A stretch of DNA of 64,000 bases from Rhodanobacteraceae bacterium (GCA_003142815.1 PLNP01000015.1:62001-126000), one strand, 5' to 3'; shown: positions 8,942 through 18,310, counted from the stretch's first letter. Numbers and translations: made by a program. The notes: generated by a model not told the origin, from the letters alone.

Positions 8942-10273
8942 TTGAGCGCGAAGCTGCAGACGCGACCGAGTATCGGACTTCTGACCGCGATCGCGCTCGT
9001 CGTCGGCAACATGATCGGTTCGGGTCTGTTCCTGCTGCCCGCCTCGCTCGCGCCGTATGGAGTGGCGGCGATCCTCGGTTGGGGCGCGAGCGCATGCGGC
9101 GCGCTGGCGCTCGCATCCGTGTTTGCCCGTCTCAGCCGGCGTCTGCCGCGCAGCGGCGGCCCGTATGCGTATGCGCGCGAAGCGTTTGGCGACGGCGTCG
9201 GTTTCACCGTTGCCTGGAGTTACTGGATCTCGATCTGGTGCGGCAACGCGGCGATCGCGATTGCGTTCGCCGGTTACTTCGACGCGCTGCTGCCGGCCTC
9301 CACACAGACGCCGATGCGCGGCGCGCTGACCGCGATCGCCGCACTGTGGGCATGCACGCTCGCGAACATACTCGGAGTGCGCAGCGCGGGCCGCGTCCAG
9401 CTGATCACGACCGTGCTGAAACTGCTGCCGCTGATCGCAATCGCGACATTCGCGATCCCGTCGATCGAACCCGCTGCGTGGCAGCCCTTCAATCGCAGCG
9501 AAGGGAATCTGTGGTCGGTGCTCGCCGCAACCGTGGCGTTGACGTTGTGGGCATTCCTCGGCGTCGAGAGCGCGACCATTCCAGCGGACAACGTGCGTGA
9601 CCCCGAGCGCAACATCCCGCGCGCAACGCTGATCGGCGCGACGCTCGCGATCGTCGTCACCGTGTGCGCTTGCATGGCCGTTGTCGGCCTGCTGCCCGCG
9701 GCTGCGCTCGCGAAGTCGTCCGCGCCATTCGCCGATGCGGCGGCACGCTTGTGGGGCGATCGCGCGGGAACCTTGTTCGCCGTCGTCGCCGCGATCGCCT
9801 GCTTCGGCGCGTTGAACGGCTGGGTGTTGATGCAGGGACAAGTGCCGCTCGCCGCCGCGCGCGATCGCGTGTTCCCCGCGTTCTTTGCGCGTGAGGATGC
9901 GCGCGGCACGCCGGTGCATGGCCTCGTCCTCAGCAGCGCGCTGGCGAGCCTGCTCGTGCTCGCCAATTACCAGAAGAACCTCGTCCAGCTGTTCACGTTT
10001 TCCATCCTGCTGTCGACCGCGGCGACCTTGCTGCCGTACGTCGTCTGCAGCGCCGCAGAATTGCGCTGGCCGGATCATCGCAGTGATCGCAGCCGTACCC
10101 GCCTCGCCACGATGATGGCCGTGGCCGCGTTCGCATTCAGCGTCGGCGCGCTGATCGGAACCGGGCGTGTAGCCTTGCTCTGGGGCGCCGCGCTGGTGTG
10201 CGCGGGATGGCCCGTTTATCGCGGCCAGCTCGCACGCCGGCGATCGCGCCCGCGCAGCGATGGCGAGATTTAA
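8942..10273 (+). CDS. APC-family amino acid permease (AdiC/YjdE-like)
   Basis: 443-residue transporter with about 12 helices. The first helix has the APC motif GNMIGSGLFLLPASLA, where the unwound GSG segment binds the substrate amino group. ESATIPADNVRDPERNIPRATLIG is the conserved loop of the basic-amino-acid/agmatine exchangers. The start is TTG at 8942, which leaves a normal N-terminus; the next ATG (9011) would cut helix 1. Probably co-transcribed with the Rieske oxygenase. Confidence 0.87.
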   Translation: MSAKLQTRPSIGLLTAIALVVGNMIGSGLFLLPASLAPYGVAAILGWGASACGALALASVFARLSRRLPRSGGPYAYAREAFGDGVGFTVAWSYWISIWCGNAAIAIAFAGYFDALLPASTQTPMRGALTAIAALWACTLANILGVRSAGRVQLITTVLKLLPLIAIATFAIPSIEPAAWQPFNRSEGNLWSVLAATVALTLWAFLGVESATIPADNVRDPERNIPRATLIGATLAIVVTVCACMAVVGLLPAAALAKSSAPFADAAARLWGDRAGTLFAVVAAIACFGALNGWVLMQGQVPLAAARDRVFPAFFAREDARGTPVHGLVLSSALASLLVLANYQKNLVQLFTFSILLSTAATLLPYVVCSAAELRWPDHRSDRSRTRLATMMAVAAFAFSVGALIGTGRVALLWGAALVCAGWPVYRGQLARRRSRPRSDGEI

Positions 10274-10350
10274 CCCAACTGCAACGCAGCGTTAACCACA
10301 AGTGCACTCGCGCTCCGTATGCTCCGTGTCGACTGACAAGGAGATACCTC

Positions 10351-10566
10351 ATGCATGATCAACGCAAAACGGAAGTGAATGTGCTCGGCTACCGCATCGA
10401 GCGCGTGCATTCGTTCGACGATCGCGGTCACGTCGCGGCACGATGGTACGAAGTGCTGGCTCCGGAATCCGGCGCGTCGCTCGGCAGTTTCGCGCACCGC
10501 GCCGAAGCCGAACGCGAAATTGTCGCGCGCGAACTCGGCGCGTGGCGGCGAACCGCCGCGGCGTGA
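10351..10566 (+). CDS. small conserved-looking protein of unknown function
   Basis: 71 residues starting at ATG 10351 behind a near-perfect ribosome site (AAGGAGAT, 8 bases upstream). A beta-rich first half (VNVLGYRIERVHSFDDRGHVAARWYEV) is followed by a helical end (HRAEAEREIVARELGAW). No signal peptide or membrane helix. The strong ribosome site and clean codon use argue that it is expressed. I do not recognise a family. Confidence 0.65.
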   Translation: MHDQRKTEVNVLGYRIERVHSFDDRGHVAARWYEVLAPESGASLGSFAHRAEAEREIVARELGAWRRTAAA

Positions 10567-10628
10567 TTGCAGGCGCGTACCGATTCGCGAGGAATCGCGG
10601 TTCCCCGGCCACCCAGACATCGGCCCCA

Positions 10629-10979
10629 ATGAGCGAAGTCGTCATCCTGCACAATCCACGCTGCTCCAAATCACGCGAGGCCTTGGCGCTGATCGAGTCG
10701 CGCGGTATCGCACCGCGCATCGTCGACTACCTCGCCGCGCCACCCTCGGCCGCAGAACTGGAGGGCATCCTCGATGTTCTCGGCGTCGAACCGCGCGCGA
10801 TCATGCGCCGCGACGAGCCGGAATATGCGCAGCTCGGTCTCGACGACGCAGCGCTCAGCCGAAAGCAACTCGTCGCGGCGATGCACGCGCATCCGCGCCT
10901 GATCCAGCGGCCGATCGTGCTTGCGAACGGCAAGGTTGCCATCGGTCGCCCACCCGAGAACGTCCTCGCGATTCTTTGA
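10629..10979 (+). CDS. ArsC/Spx-family arsenate-reductase-like protein
   Basis: 116 residues of thioredoxin-like fold with the ArsC signature HNPRCSKSREAL, catalytic Cys12 followed by S13-K14-S15-R16. The C-terminal RPIVLANGKVAIGRPPENV has the arginine and strand that shape the active site in the YfgD/ArsC subgroup. No arsenite exporter or arsR regulator is nearby, so a role in arsenic resistance is not assured. ATG 10629 is the start that matches the family length. Confidence 0.87.
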   Translation: MSEVVILHNPRCSKSREALALIESRGIAPRIVDYLAAPPSAAELEGILDVLGVEPRAIMRRDEPEYAQLGLDDAALSRKQLVAAMHAHPRLIQRPIVLANGKVAIGRPPENVLAIL

Positions 10980-11149
10980 TCGCACCGGTTCCGTGGATGC
11001 GTGGGACACCGCCGCGCGGCGGACCCGAAACCGACGGCGTGCACGTCTGACACCATTCGCCGACGAGCGTATATTTTGGAGCGTGCCGCAACGCCAAACC
11101 GGCTGCGGGAAGCGACTTGCCGCTTGATGCGACCGAAAGATAGCCGCCG

Positions 11150-11350
11150 GTGCCGAGGACGCGACGCATACGAATCGAGCAACCCCAGGATTCCGCGCTC
11201 ACCCAGGGCATCGCCGACATCAAACGCGAGCTCCAGCTGCCGCTGGAGTTTCCGCCAGACGTGGAAGCCGCCGCCGCGAAGGCCGCCGCCCATCCGCGAT
11301 TGCCGGTGGAAGATCAGCGCAGTACGCGCTTCGAACTCGCCGGATATTGA
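11150..11350 (+). pseudogene. probable N-terminal stub of an RNB-domain ribonuclease
   Basis: A 66-codon frame (GTG start) whose sequence, GIADIKRELQLPLEFPPDVEAA then RLPVEDQRSTRFEL, resembles the segment just ahead of the catalytic RNB domain in short RNase II-like proteins. The frame stops exactly where the catalytic domain should begin. The remainder is absent from the window. The similarity is from memory and short. Confidence 0.4.
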
Positions 11351-11432
11351 TTCGGAACGAATTCAGATTCAGCAACGGAATCAATCCCCCACCGTTGTCC
11401 GCCCCCGCTGGCGCACGGGAGGGAAAGTGGAA

Positions 11433-11453
11433 GGCACTCAAACTCTGAGTGCC
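11433..11453. other. hairpin between convergent genes
   Basis: GGCACTC (11433-11439) and GAGTGCC (11447-11453) pair across a 7-base loop in the space between the RNB remnant and the amidase gene. There is no T-run on either side, so a rho-independent terminator is not well supported. Confidence 0.3.
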
Positions 11454-11479
11454 GGAGTCATAACAGAGCCCGTTTCGCG

Positions 11480-12292
11480 TCAAGGCGTGATCGCGAATTC
11501 GTCCGCATCCATCCAGGCCGGAAAGCGTTCGCGATGTGCCGCGAGCGCGATCGGATCGAGCGTCAGCGTGACTGTCTGTTCCTGGAACCCAAGTTCGACC
11601 AGCGGCTGGCCGAGGAAATCGAGCACGGCGCTGTCGCCGGCATAGTGCAGTTCATTGCCGTCGACGCCGATGCGATTGACGCCGGCGCAATAACACAGGT
11701 TTTCGATCGCGCGCGCGCGCAGCAACGTGCGCCACGCGTGCCGGCGCGCGCTCGGCCAGTTCGCGACGAACAGCAGCAGGTCGTAATCGAAGCGATTCGC
11801 CACGCGGTCGTAGCGGTTGCGCAACCAGACCGGGAAACGCAGGTCGTAGCAGACCTGCGGACAAATGCGCCAGCCGTTCAACTCGACGATCAGGCGTTCA
11901 TTGCCACCTGCGTAGCGTTCGTGTTCCTTCGCCATGCGGAACAGATGGCGCTTGTCGTACTGCGCCTGTGTGCCATCGGGCCGTATCCACATCAATCGAT
12001 TCACGCAGCGATCACCTTCGCGCACAACGAGGCTGCCGGTGATCGTTGCGCCGACCTCACGTGCGAGGTCGCGCAGCCAGCGCAGGCCCGCGCCGTCCAT
12101 CACCTCGGCGTTGGCGAGCGTGTCATTGGTGAAGCCGGACAGGAAGGTTTCCGGCAGCACGACGAGGTCGCTCTGCCCCTTCAGCGAACGCACCAGCGCG
12201 CCGTAGTAGTCGCGATTCGCACTCGCGTCGTGCCAGCGCGTCGCGCCTTGCACGAGCGAGATGCGCAGCGGTTGCAGCAAGCGAGCGCTCAT
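11480..12292 (-). CDS. carbon-nitrogen hydrolase, YafV-type omega-amidase
   Basis: 270 residues with the nitrilase triad: E48 (LPETFLSGF), K114 (QYDKRHLF) and C148 (CPQVCYDLRFP). YafV-like enzymes hydrolyse 2-oxoglutaramate or 2-oxo-succinamate. ATG 12292 overlaps the stop of the aminotransferase gene (TGATG), which supports a two-gene operon in which the transaminase makes the alpha-keto amide and this enzyme removes it. The open frame extends further upstream inside the aminotransferase, but that part is a shadow. Confidence 0.88.
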   Translation of the reverse strand: MSARLLQPLRISLVQGATRWHDASANRDYYGALVRSLKGQSDLVVLPETFLSGFTNDTLANAEVMDGAGLRWLRDLAREVGATITGSLVVREGDRCVNRLMWIRPDGTQAQYDKRHLFRMAKEHERYAGGNERLIVELNGWRICPQVCYDLRFPVWLRNRYDRVANRFDYDLLLFVANWPSARRHAWRTLLRARAIENLCYCAGVNRIGVDGNELHYAGDSAVLDFLGQPLVELGFQEQTVTLTLDPIALAAHRERFPAWMDADEFAITP

Positions 12293-13440
12293 CACAGTAC
12301 GCGCAGACGCGCGGCGGCCTGCTCCAGCATCGCATCGCTCTTGGCGAAGCAGAACCGGATCAGGCGCTGTCCGGCCGGTGGCGTTTCGTAGAAAGCGGAG
12401 ATCGGAATCGCGGCGACCCCACCTTCCTTGGCCATCCATTCGCAGAACGCGAGATCGTCGCGATCGCTGAGCGCGGAGTAATCGGCGATTTGGAAATACG
12501 CGCCACCGACCGGCAGCAACTTGAACTTCGATCCTGCCAGCAGCTCGCGGAAACGATCGCGCTTGGCCTGGTAAAACGCCGGCAGATCGAGATAGTGCTG
12601 CGGATCGCTTTCGAGAATGTCTGCAAACGCCCATTGCGCCGGGGTGAACGTGCAAAAGGTCAGATACTGGTGCACCTTGCGAAATTCCGCCGACAGCGCG
12701 CGCGGCGCGATGCAGTAGCCGACCTTCCAGCCGGTGCAGTGATAGGTCTTGCCGAACGAACTGATCACGAAACTGCGCTCGGCCAGTTCCGTGTGGCGCA
12801 GCATGCTCTGGTGCAACGCACCGTCGAAAACGATGTGCTCGTAAACCTCGTCGGAGAGCACGAGTATGTCGCTGTCGCGAATCAGCGCGGCGAGCGCATC
12901 GAGGTCCGCCGCACTCCACACCGAACCGCAGGGATTGTGCGGTGTATTGATCAGGATCATGCGCGTGCGCGGCGTGATCGCATCCTTGATGCGTTGCCAA
13001 TCCGGCGAAAAATCGCGCGGATCGAGCGCGACGTGCACCACGCGGCCACCGTTGAGTTCGATCGCAGGTTCGTAGCTGTCGTAGCAGGGATCGAGCACGA
13101 TCACCTCGTCGCCGGCGTGGACGACCGCTGCGATCGCGACGAACAACGCTTCGGTCGCGCCCGAGGTAACCGTGATCTCGGTGTCGACATTGATCTTGCG
13201 TCCGTACAGGCGTTCGGTCTTGCGTGCGATCGCCTCGCGCAGCGTCGGTATGCCAGTCATCGGCGCGTACTGGTTCTTGCCGGCGTTCATCGCGCGCGTG
13301 AGCGCGTCACGCAACGCCTGCGGACCGTCGAAATCCGGAAACCCTTGGCCGAGATTGACCGCCTCGTGCTCGGCAGCGAGCTGGCTCATGACGGTGAAAA
13401 TCGTGGTGCCGACTTTCGGCAGTTTCGTCTCGATCTGCAT
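12292..13440 (-). CDS. PLP-dependent methionine/glutamine aminotransferase (YbdL-type, class I/II)
   Basis: 382 residues, fold type I. PLP lysine K231 sits in SSFGKTYHCTGWKVGY, with D197 and Y200 (LSDEVYEH) and NTPHNPCG at 165-172. The opening LPKVGTTIFTVMSQLAAEHEAVNLGQGFPDF is typical of E. coli YbdL, which prefers methionine and uses keto-methylthiobutyrate in methionine salvage. The overlap with the omega-amidase gene matches the known glutamine-transaminase/omega-amidase pairing. ATG 13440 is chosen because the sequence before it is repeat-like. Confidence 0.88.
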   Translation of the reverse strand: MQIETKLPKVGTTIFTVMSQLAAEHEAVNLGQGFPDFDGPQALRDALTRAMNAGKNQYAPMTGIPTLREAIARKTERLYGRKINVDTEITVTSGATEALFVAIAAVVHAGDEVIVLDPCYDSYEPAIELNGGRVVHVALDPRDFSPDWQRIKDAITPRTRMILINTPHNPCGSVWSAADLDALAALIRDSDILVLSDEVYEHIVFDGALHQSMLRHTELAERSFVISSFGKTYHCTGWKVGYCIAPRALSAEFRKVHQYLTFCTFTPAQWAFADILESDPQHYLDLPAFYQAKRDRFRELLAGSKFKLLPVGGAYFQIADYSALSDRDDLAFCEWMAKEGGVAAIPISAFYETPPAGQRLIRFCFAKSDAMLEQAAARLRVL

Positions 13441-13499
13441 GGCGTTCGTTCGTTTGGACGGCCAAAGCCGGATAGCGATCGATGGTAACACGCAGAGCA

Positions 13500-13754
13500 G
13501 ACCTGGCCGGGCTCGCCTGAGCATCAAAGCGAAAGCGCCCCCTTCCGCGTTACGTGCCGCTCCTGCGGCACGCCCTCCGGGCCGGCTTCGCCGTTCGCTC
13601 CGGCATCCTGCCTTCGCAGTCGGCACCTTCCCCCGCTACGCAGGGGACAAAACGGCAAGACGGCTGTTTTGAGCAGCGCCAGCTGCCCGAAGGGCGAGCG
13701 CCATCGATGGCGCGAGTTCACGTGCCCGCCCAGGCAGAAGGGGGCGCCTTGGCG
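13500..13754. repeat. intergenic repeat cluster, family E, copy 1
   Basis: Between the aminotransferase and htpG, both on the minus strand. It contains ACAAAACGGCAAGACGGC, TTTTGAGCAGC, CTGCCCGAAGGGCGAG, GATGGCGCGAGTTCACGTGC and CAGAAGGGGGC. The same blocks in the same order are found inside kmo (45130-45275) and, more diverged, at 47.71-47.83 kb. No gene is seen in this 314-base gap. Confidence 0.7.
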
Positions 13755-15662
13755 TCAGATTGACGGCGTGCCAAGCAGTGCGCGATTCACACGCGCGATG
13801 AACGCCGCCGGATCGGCGAGCTGGTCGCCAGCAGCCAGTTGCGCCTCCTCGAACAGCAAGAGGCCCAGGTCTTCAGCGCGTGCGCCGTCCGACTCGGTTT
13901 CCAACTGCCGCACCAGCGGATGCGCCGGATTGATTTCGAGGATCATCTCACCACCGGGCACCTCGTGTCCCGCCTCACGCAGCAGGCGCTGCATGTGCAG
14001 GGCCATATCGTGTTCGCCGAGCACGATGCACGATGGCGACTCGGTCAGGCGATGGCTGACGCGCACTTCGCCAACGCGCGAACCGAGCAGGTCGGTGAGC
14101 TTCTTGAGCAGCGGCTGCGCGTCTTCGGCGGCTTTTTTGCGGCGCTCGGCGTCCTCGCCGTCCGCGGCATCCATGTCGAGGTCGCCCTTCGCGGCGTTAC
14201 GCAGCTTCTTGCCTGCGTATTCTCCCAGATAACCGATCATCCATTCGTCGACGCGGTCGCTGAGCAACAGCACCTCGATGCCCTTCGCGCGCAACGCTTC
14301 GATCTGGGGACTTCCCTTCGCGGCGGCGTGCGAATCGGCCGTGATGTAGTAGATCGCGTCCTGGCCGGCCTGCATGCGAGCGATGTAATCGTCGAGCGAG
14401 ACGTTCTTCTGCGCGTCCCCGGATTTCGTCGACGCGAAGCGCAACAGCTTCGCGATGCGCTCGCGATTGGCGGTGTCTTCGGCGATGCCTTCCTTGAGCA
14501 CGTTGCCGAACGCGCTGGTGAACTGCTGGAATTTTTCGGGCTCGTCCTTCACGAGCTTTTCGAGCAAGTCGAGCACACGCTTCGTGCAGCCGCTGCGGAT
14601 CTGCGCAACAAGGCGGTTCTCCTGCAGGATTTCGCGGCTCACGTTGAGCGGCAGATCGTCCGAATCGACGACGCCGCGCACGAAGCGCAGATAGCTCGGC
14701 AGCAACTGCTCGCTCGCGTCCATGATGAAGACGCGACGGATGTAGAGCTTCAGTCCATGGCGTTCGTCGCGGCCGCTGAAGACCGCGTCAAACGGCGGCT
14801 TCGCCGGGACATACAGCAGCGACGTGTAACTTTGCGAACCCTCGACGCGATTGTGCGCCCACGCGAGCGCATCGTTGTAATCGTGCGAGAGGGACTTGTA
14901 GAACGCCTGATAGTCCTCGTCCGTCAATTCGCTTTTCGGCCGCGCCCACAGCGCCGCCGCATGATTGACGGTTTCCCATTCATCGGTGCGGCCCTTATCG
15001 GTGGACCCGCTGTCCTTCTGCACCGGCATGCGGATCGGGAACGCGACATGGTCGGAGTAGCGCTTGATCAGCTCGCGCAGCTTCCAGGCGTCGAGAAACT
15101 CGGTTTCGTCGGCCTTCAGATGCAAGGTCACGCTCGTGCCGCGCTGCGGCGCGTCGACGCCTTCGAGCGTGTACTCGCCGCCGCTGCCGCTCGATTCCCA
15201 ACGCACGCCCTCACCGGCCGCCGCGCCGGCACGTCGCGTCGTCAACGTGACCTTGTCGGCGACGATGAAGGCCGAATAGAAACCGACGCCGAACTGGCCG
15301 ATCAACTGGGTATCCTTGCGTGCGTCACCCGACAGCGAATCGAGGAATTTGCGCGTACCCGAGCGCGCGATCGTACCGATGTTCTCGATCACCTCGTCGC
15401 GCGTCATGCCGATGCCGTTGTCGCGAATCGTCAAGGTGCGCGCGTCGCGGTCGAGGCTGATGTCGATATGCAGGTCGGCGTCGGCGGCGGTCAACGCCGC
15501 ATCGGACAGCGCGGCGAAACGCAGCTTGTCGCAGGCATCCGACGCATTCGAAATCAGCTCGCGCAGGAAGATGTCCTTGTGCGAGTACAGCGAATGCGTG
15601 ACCAGGTGCAGGACCTGGGAGACTTCGGCTTCGAACGCGCGGGTTTCGGGGGCTTGGCTCAT
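13755..15662 (-). CDS. htpG: chaperone protein HtpG (Hsp90 family)
   Basis: 635 residues, the usual HtpG length. The GHKL ATPase domain shows LRELISNASDACDKLRF (helix 1), DNGIGMTRDE (nucleotide-binding Asp) and GQFGVGFYSAFIVAD; the middle and C-terminal dimer domains follow without a break. ATG 15662 has a strong GAGGAAA ribosome site 7 bases upstream; the longer frame from 15677 would place that site inside the gene. A sigma-32-like promoter is visible upstream. Cytosolic dimeric ATP-dependent folding helper for stress. Confidence 0.97.
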   Translation of the reverse strand: MSQAPETRAFEAEVSQVLHLVTHSLYSHKDIFLRELISNASDACDKLRFAALSDAALTAADADLHIDISLDRDARTLTIRDNGIGMTRDEVIENIGTIARSGTRKFLDSLSGDARKDTQLIGQFGVGFYSAFIVADKVTLTTRRAGAAAGEGVRWESSGSGGEYTLEGVDAPQRGTSVTLHLKADETEFLDAWKLRELIKRYSDHVAFPIRMPVQKDSGSTDKGRTDEWETVNHAAALWARPKSELTDEDYQAFYKSLSHDYNDALAWAHNRVEGSQSYTSLLYVPAKPPFDAVFSGRDERHGLKLYIRRVFIMDASEQLLPSYLRFVRGVVDSDDLPLNVSREILQENRLVAQIRSGCTKRVLDLLEKLVKDEPEKFQQFTSAFGNVLKEGIAEDTANRERIAKLLRFASTKSGDAQKNVSLDDYIARMQAGQDAIYYITADSHAAAKGSPQIEALRAKGIEVLLLSDRVDEWMIGYLGEYAGKKLRNAAKGDLDMDAADGEDAERRKKAAEDAQPLLKKLTDLLGSRVGEVRVSHRLTESPSCIVLGEHDMALHMQRLLREAGHEVPGGEMILEINPAHPLVRQLETESDGARAEDLGLLLFEEAQLAAGDQLADPAAFIARVNRALLGTPSI

Positions 15663-15695
15663 TGCGGATTTCCTCATCGAATGTCGATGGGTTGC

Positions 15696-15724
15696 AGATG
15701 GTGGCGTACGCGCAACGGTTCAAG
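15696..15724 (-). promoter_or_regulatory. candidate heat-shock (sigma-32) promoter of htpG
   Basis: Read on the minus strand, CTTGAA (15724-15719) is followed after 15 bases by CACCATCT (15703-15696), one mismatch from the sigma-32 minus-10 consensus CCCCATNT. It ends 33 bases before the htpG ATG. htpG is a classical sigma-32 target; the promoter call itself is by eye. Confidence 0.5.
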
Positions 15725-15896
15725 CGCAAGCCGCAAGCCATGGCCATCGCGGGCCGAAAATTGCTCCTGCAATTTCGGCATTCGCGCCATCCATGGTGCT
15801 CAAACTGCTCCTGCGTTTCCGACCCGCATGGACGCGGGAAGTGTCCGCTGGCGTCGGGAACGCCGGCGGACCGGCATACTGGCCATTCATGGCCAT

Positions 15897-15927
15897 AAAA
15901 AAAGCGACCGTCGTTTCCGACGGCCGC
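15897..15927 (-). terminator. rho-independent terminator of the rpsP-rimM-trmD-rplS operon
   Basis: On the minus strand GCGGCCGTC and GACGGTCGC form a 9-pair stem (one G-U) with a 6-base loop, followed by seven T. It lies 55 bases after the rplS stop, in the right direction. The rest of the 319-base gap before htpG (15663-15981) holds the htpG promoter and no gene. Confidence 0.88.
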
Positions 15928-15981
15928 TTCTGACGAGGAGCACAGACGCGACTCGATGCTCCAAGACGGATGTTTCTGACG

Positions 15982-16347
15982 TCAGGCGCCCTTCTTGACG
16001 TTTGCGCCGAGATCTTCCTTGATGCGTGCTGCCTTGCCTTCAAGGCCACGCAGGTAATACAGCTTCGCACCGCGCACCTTGCCGCGACGCTTGACCTGGA
16101 CCGAGTCGATGGCCGGGCTATGCGACTGGAACACGCGCTCGACGCCGGTGCCGTGCGAGATCTTGCGCACGGTGAATGCCGAATTGAGGCCCGCGTTCTT
16201 GCGCGCGATGCACACGCCTTCATAGGCCTGCACGCGCTCGCGGTTGCCTTCCTTGACCTTGACGTTGACGATGACAGTGTCGCCCGGGCTGAATTCCGGC
16301 AGCGTACGGGTCATCTGGGCGGCTTCGAATTGCTGGATCAGGTTCAT
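15982..16347 (-). CDS. rplS: 50S ribosomal protein L19
   Basis: 121 residues with the L19 pattern: [45 protein letters not shown] and [19 protein letters not shown]19 sits at the 30S-50S interface. ATG 16347 is preceded by a GAGTGGG site. It is the last gene of the rpsP-rimM-trmD-rplS operon and is followed by a clear terminator. Confidence 0.98.
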   Translation of the reverse strand: MNLIQQFEAAQMTRTLPEFSPGDTVIVNVKVKEGNRERVQAYEGVCIARKNAGLNSAFTVRKISHGTGVERVFQSHSPAIDSVQVKRRGKVRGAKLYYLRGLEGKAARIKEDLGANVKKGA

Positions 16348-16372
16348 CCCACTCACCAGTAGTCTGATTTCT

Positions 16373-17143
16373 TCATTCACCGGATTCGCGATCCGACGTC
16401 GTTCTTTTCGCATGCTCAGCCTGGAACTCGGCCAGCAGCACGCGTGTTTTCTTGTCCAGCTCGACCCGTTCCAGAAGATCGGGTCGTCGCAACCAGGTCC
16501 GGCCCAGCGACTGCTTCAAGCGCCAGCGACGAATCGCCGCGTGGTCACCGGACGTCAGCACCGCCGGCACATCGCCCCAGTCGTCATGCTCGGGACGCGT
16601 GTAGTGCGGGCAGTCGAGCAATCCGTTCGAAAACGAATCCTGCTCGGCCGATTGCGCGTCGTTCAACACGCCTTCCTGCAAGCGCCCGACTGCGTCGATC
16701 ACAATCGCCGCCGCCAGTTCGCCGCCGGAGAGCACGTAGTCGCCGATCGAGAGTTCCTCGTCGACCTCATGCTCCACAAACCGTTCGTCCACGCCTTCGT
16801 AGCGCCCGCTCAGCAGGATCAGGTGATCGCGCCGCGCAAGCTCCGCCACCTTGGCCTGATCGAGCCGCGCTCCTTGCGGACTCAGGTAAATCACTTTCGC
16901 TTCCGATCCGCTTGCGGCGCGCACGCTGGCGAGCGCTCTACGCAACGGATCGACCATCATCACCATGCCCGGACCGCCACCGTAGGTCCTGTCATCGGCC
17001 GAACGGTAGTTGTCACTGGCGAAATCGCGCGGGTTCCAGGTTGCGATGTCCAGCAACCCGCGTTCGCGCGCACGCCCGACGACTCCGATCCGCGTACAGC
17101 TTTCGATAAAGTCCGGAAACAGCGTGATGACGTCGATGCGCAT
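16373..17143 (-). CDS. trmD: tRNA (guanine37-N1)-methyltransferase
   Basis: 256-residue SPOUT methyltransferase. [12 protein letters not shown] opens the protein, [12 protein letters not shown] is at about 55, and the trefoil-knot SAM site [13 protein letters not shown] and [14 protein letters not shown] follow. It methylates G37 next to the anticodon of tRNAs reading CNN codons, preventing frameshifts. ATG 17143 is the family start; a GTG four codons earlier is also possible. A family C repeat lies between rimM and this gene, where related genomes usually have almost no spacer. Confidence 0.97.
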   Translation of the reverse strand: MRIDVITLFPDFIESCTRIGVVGRARERGLLDIATWNPRDFASDNYRSADDRTYGGGPGMVMMVDPLRRALASVRAASGSEAKVIYLSPQGARLDQAKVAELARRDHLILLSGRYEGVDERFVEHEVDEELSIGDYVLSGGELAAAIVIDAVGRLQEGVLNDAQSAEQDSFSNGLLDCPHYTRPEHDDWGDVPAVLTSGDHAAIRRWRLKQSLGRTWLRRPDLLERVELDKKTRVLLAEFQAEHAKRTTSDRESGE

Positions 17144-17155
17144 CGCGCCTCTCAC

Positions 17156-17285
17156 TCCGTTCGCCCTGATCCTTCGACAAGCTCAGGACAGGGTACGCGT
17201 CCGCGCGTATCGAAAGGCGAACCCAACAATTCTTCAACTCGCAAGCCGCGCGTGCTTCGATACCCGACACGAACGGCTTCGTGGC
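17156..17285. repeat. family C repeat inside the ribosomal operon
   Basis: Contains CCTTCGACAAGCTCAGGACAG, GGGTACGCGTCCGCGCGTATCG and CGTGCTTCGATACC, matching the copy at 566-690. It separates rimM from trmD by 148 bases on the transcribed strand, so the mRNA carries the element. Confidence 0.7.
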
Positions 17286-17291
17286 TCAATC

Positions 17292-17807
17292 CTAGAACTC
17301 CGGATCCCAATCGACCGTCAAACGGTCCGCGTCGAGATCCACTTTCGTCACGTAATGACCGACCAGAAACGGGATCAGCCGTTCACGTTCAGCGCCTTTC
17401 ACTATCAGCACGTCGTTGGCCCCGGTTGCGACCAGATGCGACACACGCCCCAACGCCACGCCTTCGACAGTGACGACCTCGAGTCCTTCGAGATCGGACC
17501 AGTAATACTCGCCGGGTTTGGGCGCCGGCAAGGCCGAGCGCGTCACCCAGATTTCCGTCCCCACCAGCGCTGCTGCCGCATCGCGATCGGTGATACCCGG
17601 CAGTTCGGCGACAAGGCCCTTGCCCTGGGCTCGGCCGCGACAATCACCGACGGCTTTCTCGCCGGCCGCAGATCGCATCAACCAAGGCTGATAGCAGAAA
17701 ATCTGCGTTCTCGGCTCGGTGTACGATTCGAGCTTCAGCTCACCGCGCACGCCGTGGACTCCGACAATCTTGCCGAGCAGGACGAATTTTTCATCCGACC
17801 CGCTCAC
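17292..17807 (-). CDS. rimM: ribosome maturation factor RimM
   Basis: 171 residues. The N-terminal RimM barrel starts [24 protein letters not shown], and the PRC-barrel half contains [17 protein letters not shown] and [15 protein letters not shown]. RimM binds S19 and helps 30S head maturation. GTG 17807 is the start, six bases after the rpsP stop codon. Confidence 0.96.
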   Translation of the reverse strand: MSGSDEKFVLLGKIVGVHGVRGELKLESYTEPRTQIFCYQPWLMRSAAGEKAVGDCRGRAQGKGLVAELPGITDRDAAAALVGTEIWVTRSALPAPKPGEYYWSDLEGLEVVTVEGVALGRVSHLVATGANDVLIVKGAERERLIPFLVGHYVTKVDLDADRLTVDWDPEF

Positions 17808-17813
17808 TTGGGA

Positions 17814-18065
17814 TCAGGCAGCCTGCTTACCGGCTTCCTTGTAAAGCGACTTGACTTTTTCGGTCATCTGCGCGCCCTTCTCCATCCAGGACTTGACCTT
17901 GGCGGTGTCGAGCTGCAGACGCACATCCTTGCCGGTCGCGATCGGATTGAAATAGCCGAGGCGTTCGATATTGCGGCCATCGCGCGCGTTGCGCTCGTCG
18001 GTCACGATGATGTGGTAGAAGGGCCGCTTCTTGGCGCCGCCACGGGACAGGCGAATCTTGACCAT
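17814..18065 (-). CDS. rpsP: 30S ribosomal protein S16
   Basis: 83 residues: [41 protein letters not shown] is a textbook S16 N-terminus. First gene of the operon with rimM, trmD and rplS. The frame continues upstream, but MVKIRL at 18065 is the conserved start. Confidence 0.98.
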   Translation of the reverse strand: MVKIRLSRGGAKKRPFYHIIVTDERNARDGRNIERLGYFNPIATGKDVRLQLDTAKVKSWMEKGAQMTEKVKSLYKEAGKQAA

Positions 18066-18194
18066 TGTAGCTCTCTGAAATTTCTGGAATTTTTTCCTGG
18101 GCGGCCGATTGGACTGACCGCTCCCGAGGGAGCCGCGCATTCTAGCTGAATTCGGGGAAAAATAAAGCCCTACCCGTCGTTAGGGGGCACCACA

Positions 18195-18310
18195 GGGATT
18201 GTAGGAGCGGCGCAGCCGCGACAAGGCTCCTGATATCGCCACACAAACAACACTGGTCGCGCTTGCAGCGCTCCTACAAAAGCACAGGCCCTTGTGGAGC
18301 GACGTAACTG
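18195..18310. repeat. family B repeats between ffh and rpsP
   Basis: TTGTAGGAGCGGCGCAGCCGCGAC (18199 on) is followed by an inverted part CGCGCTTGCAGCGCTCCTACAA and a third partial arm CTTGTGGAGCGACG. The 321-base gap 18066-18386 holds these, the rpsP promoter and no gene. Confidence 0.7.

Noticed and set aside
11433..11453. Rho-independent terminator for yafV
   Set aside because: Good stem but no T-run in either direction; kept only as a low-confidence hairpin.
13839..15998. 719-codon plus-strand frame opposite htpG
   Set aside because: Exact antisense of a certain gene; no ribosome site, shadow composition.
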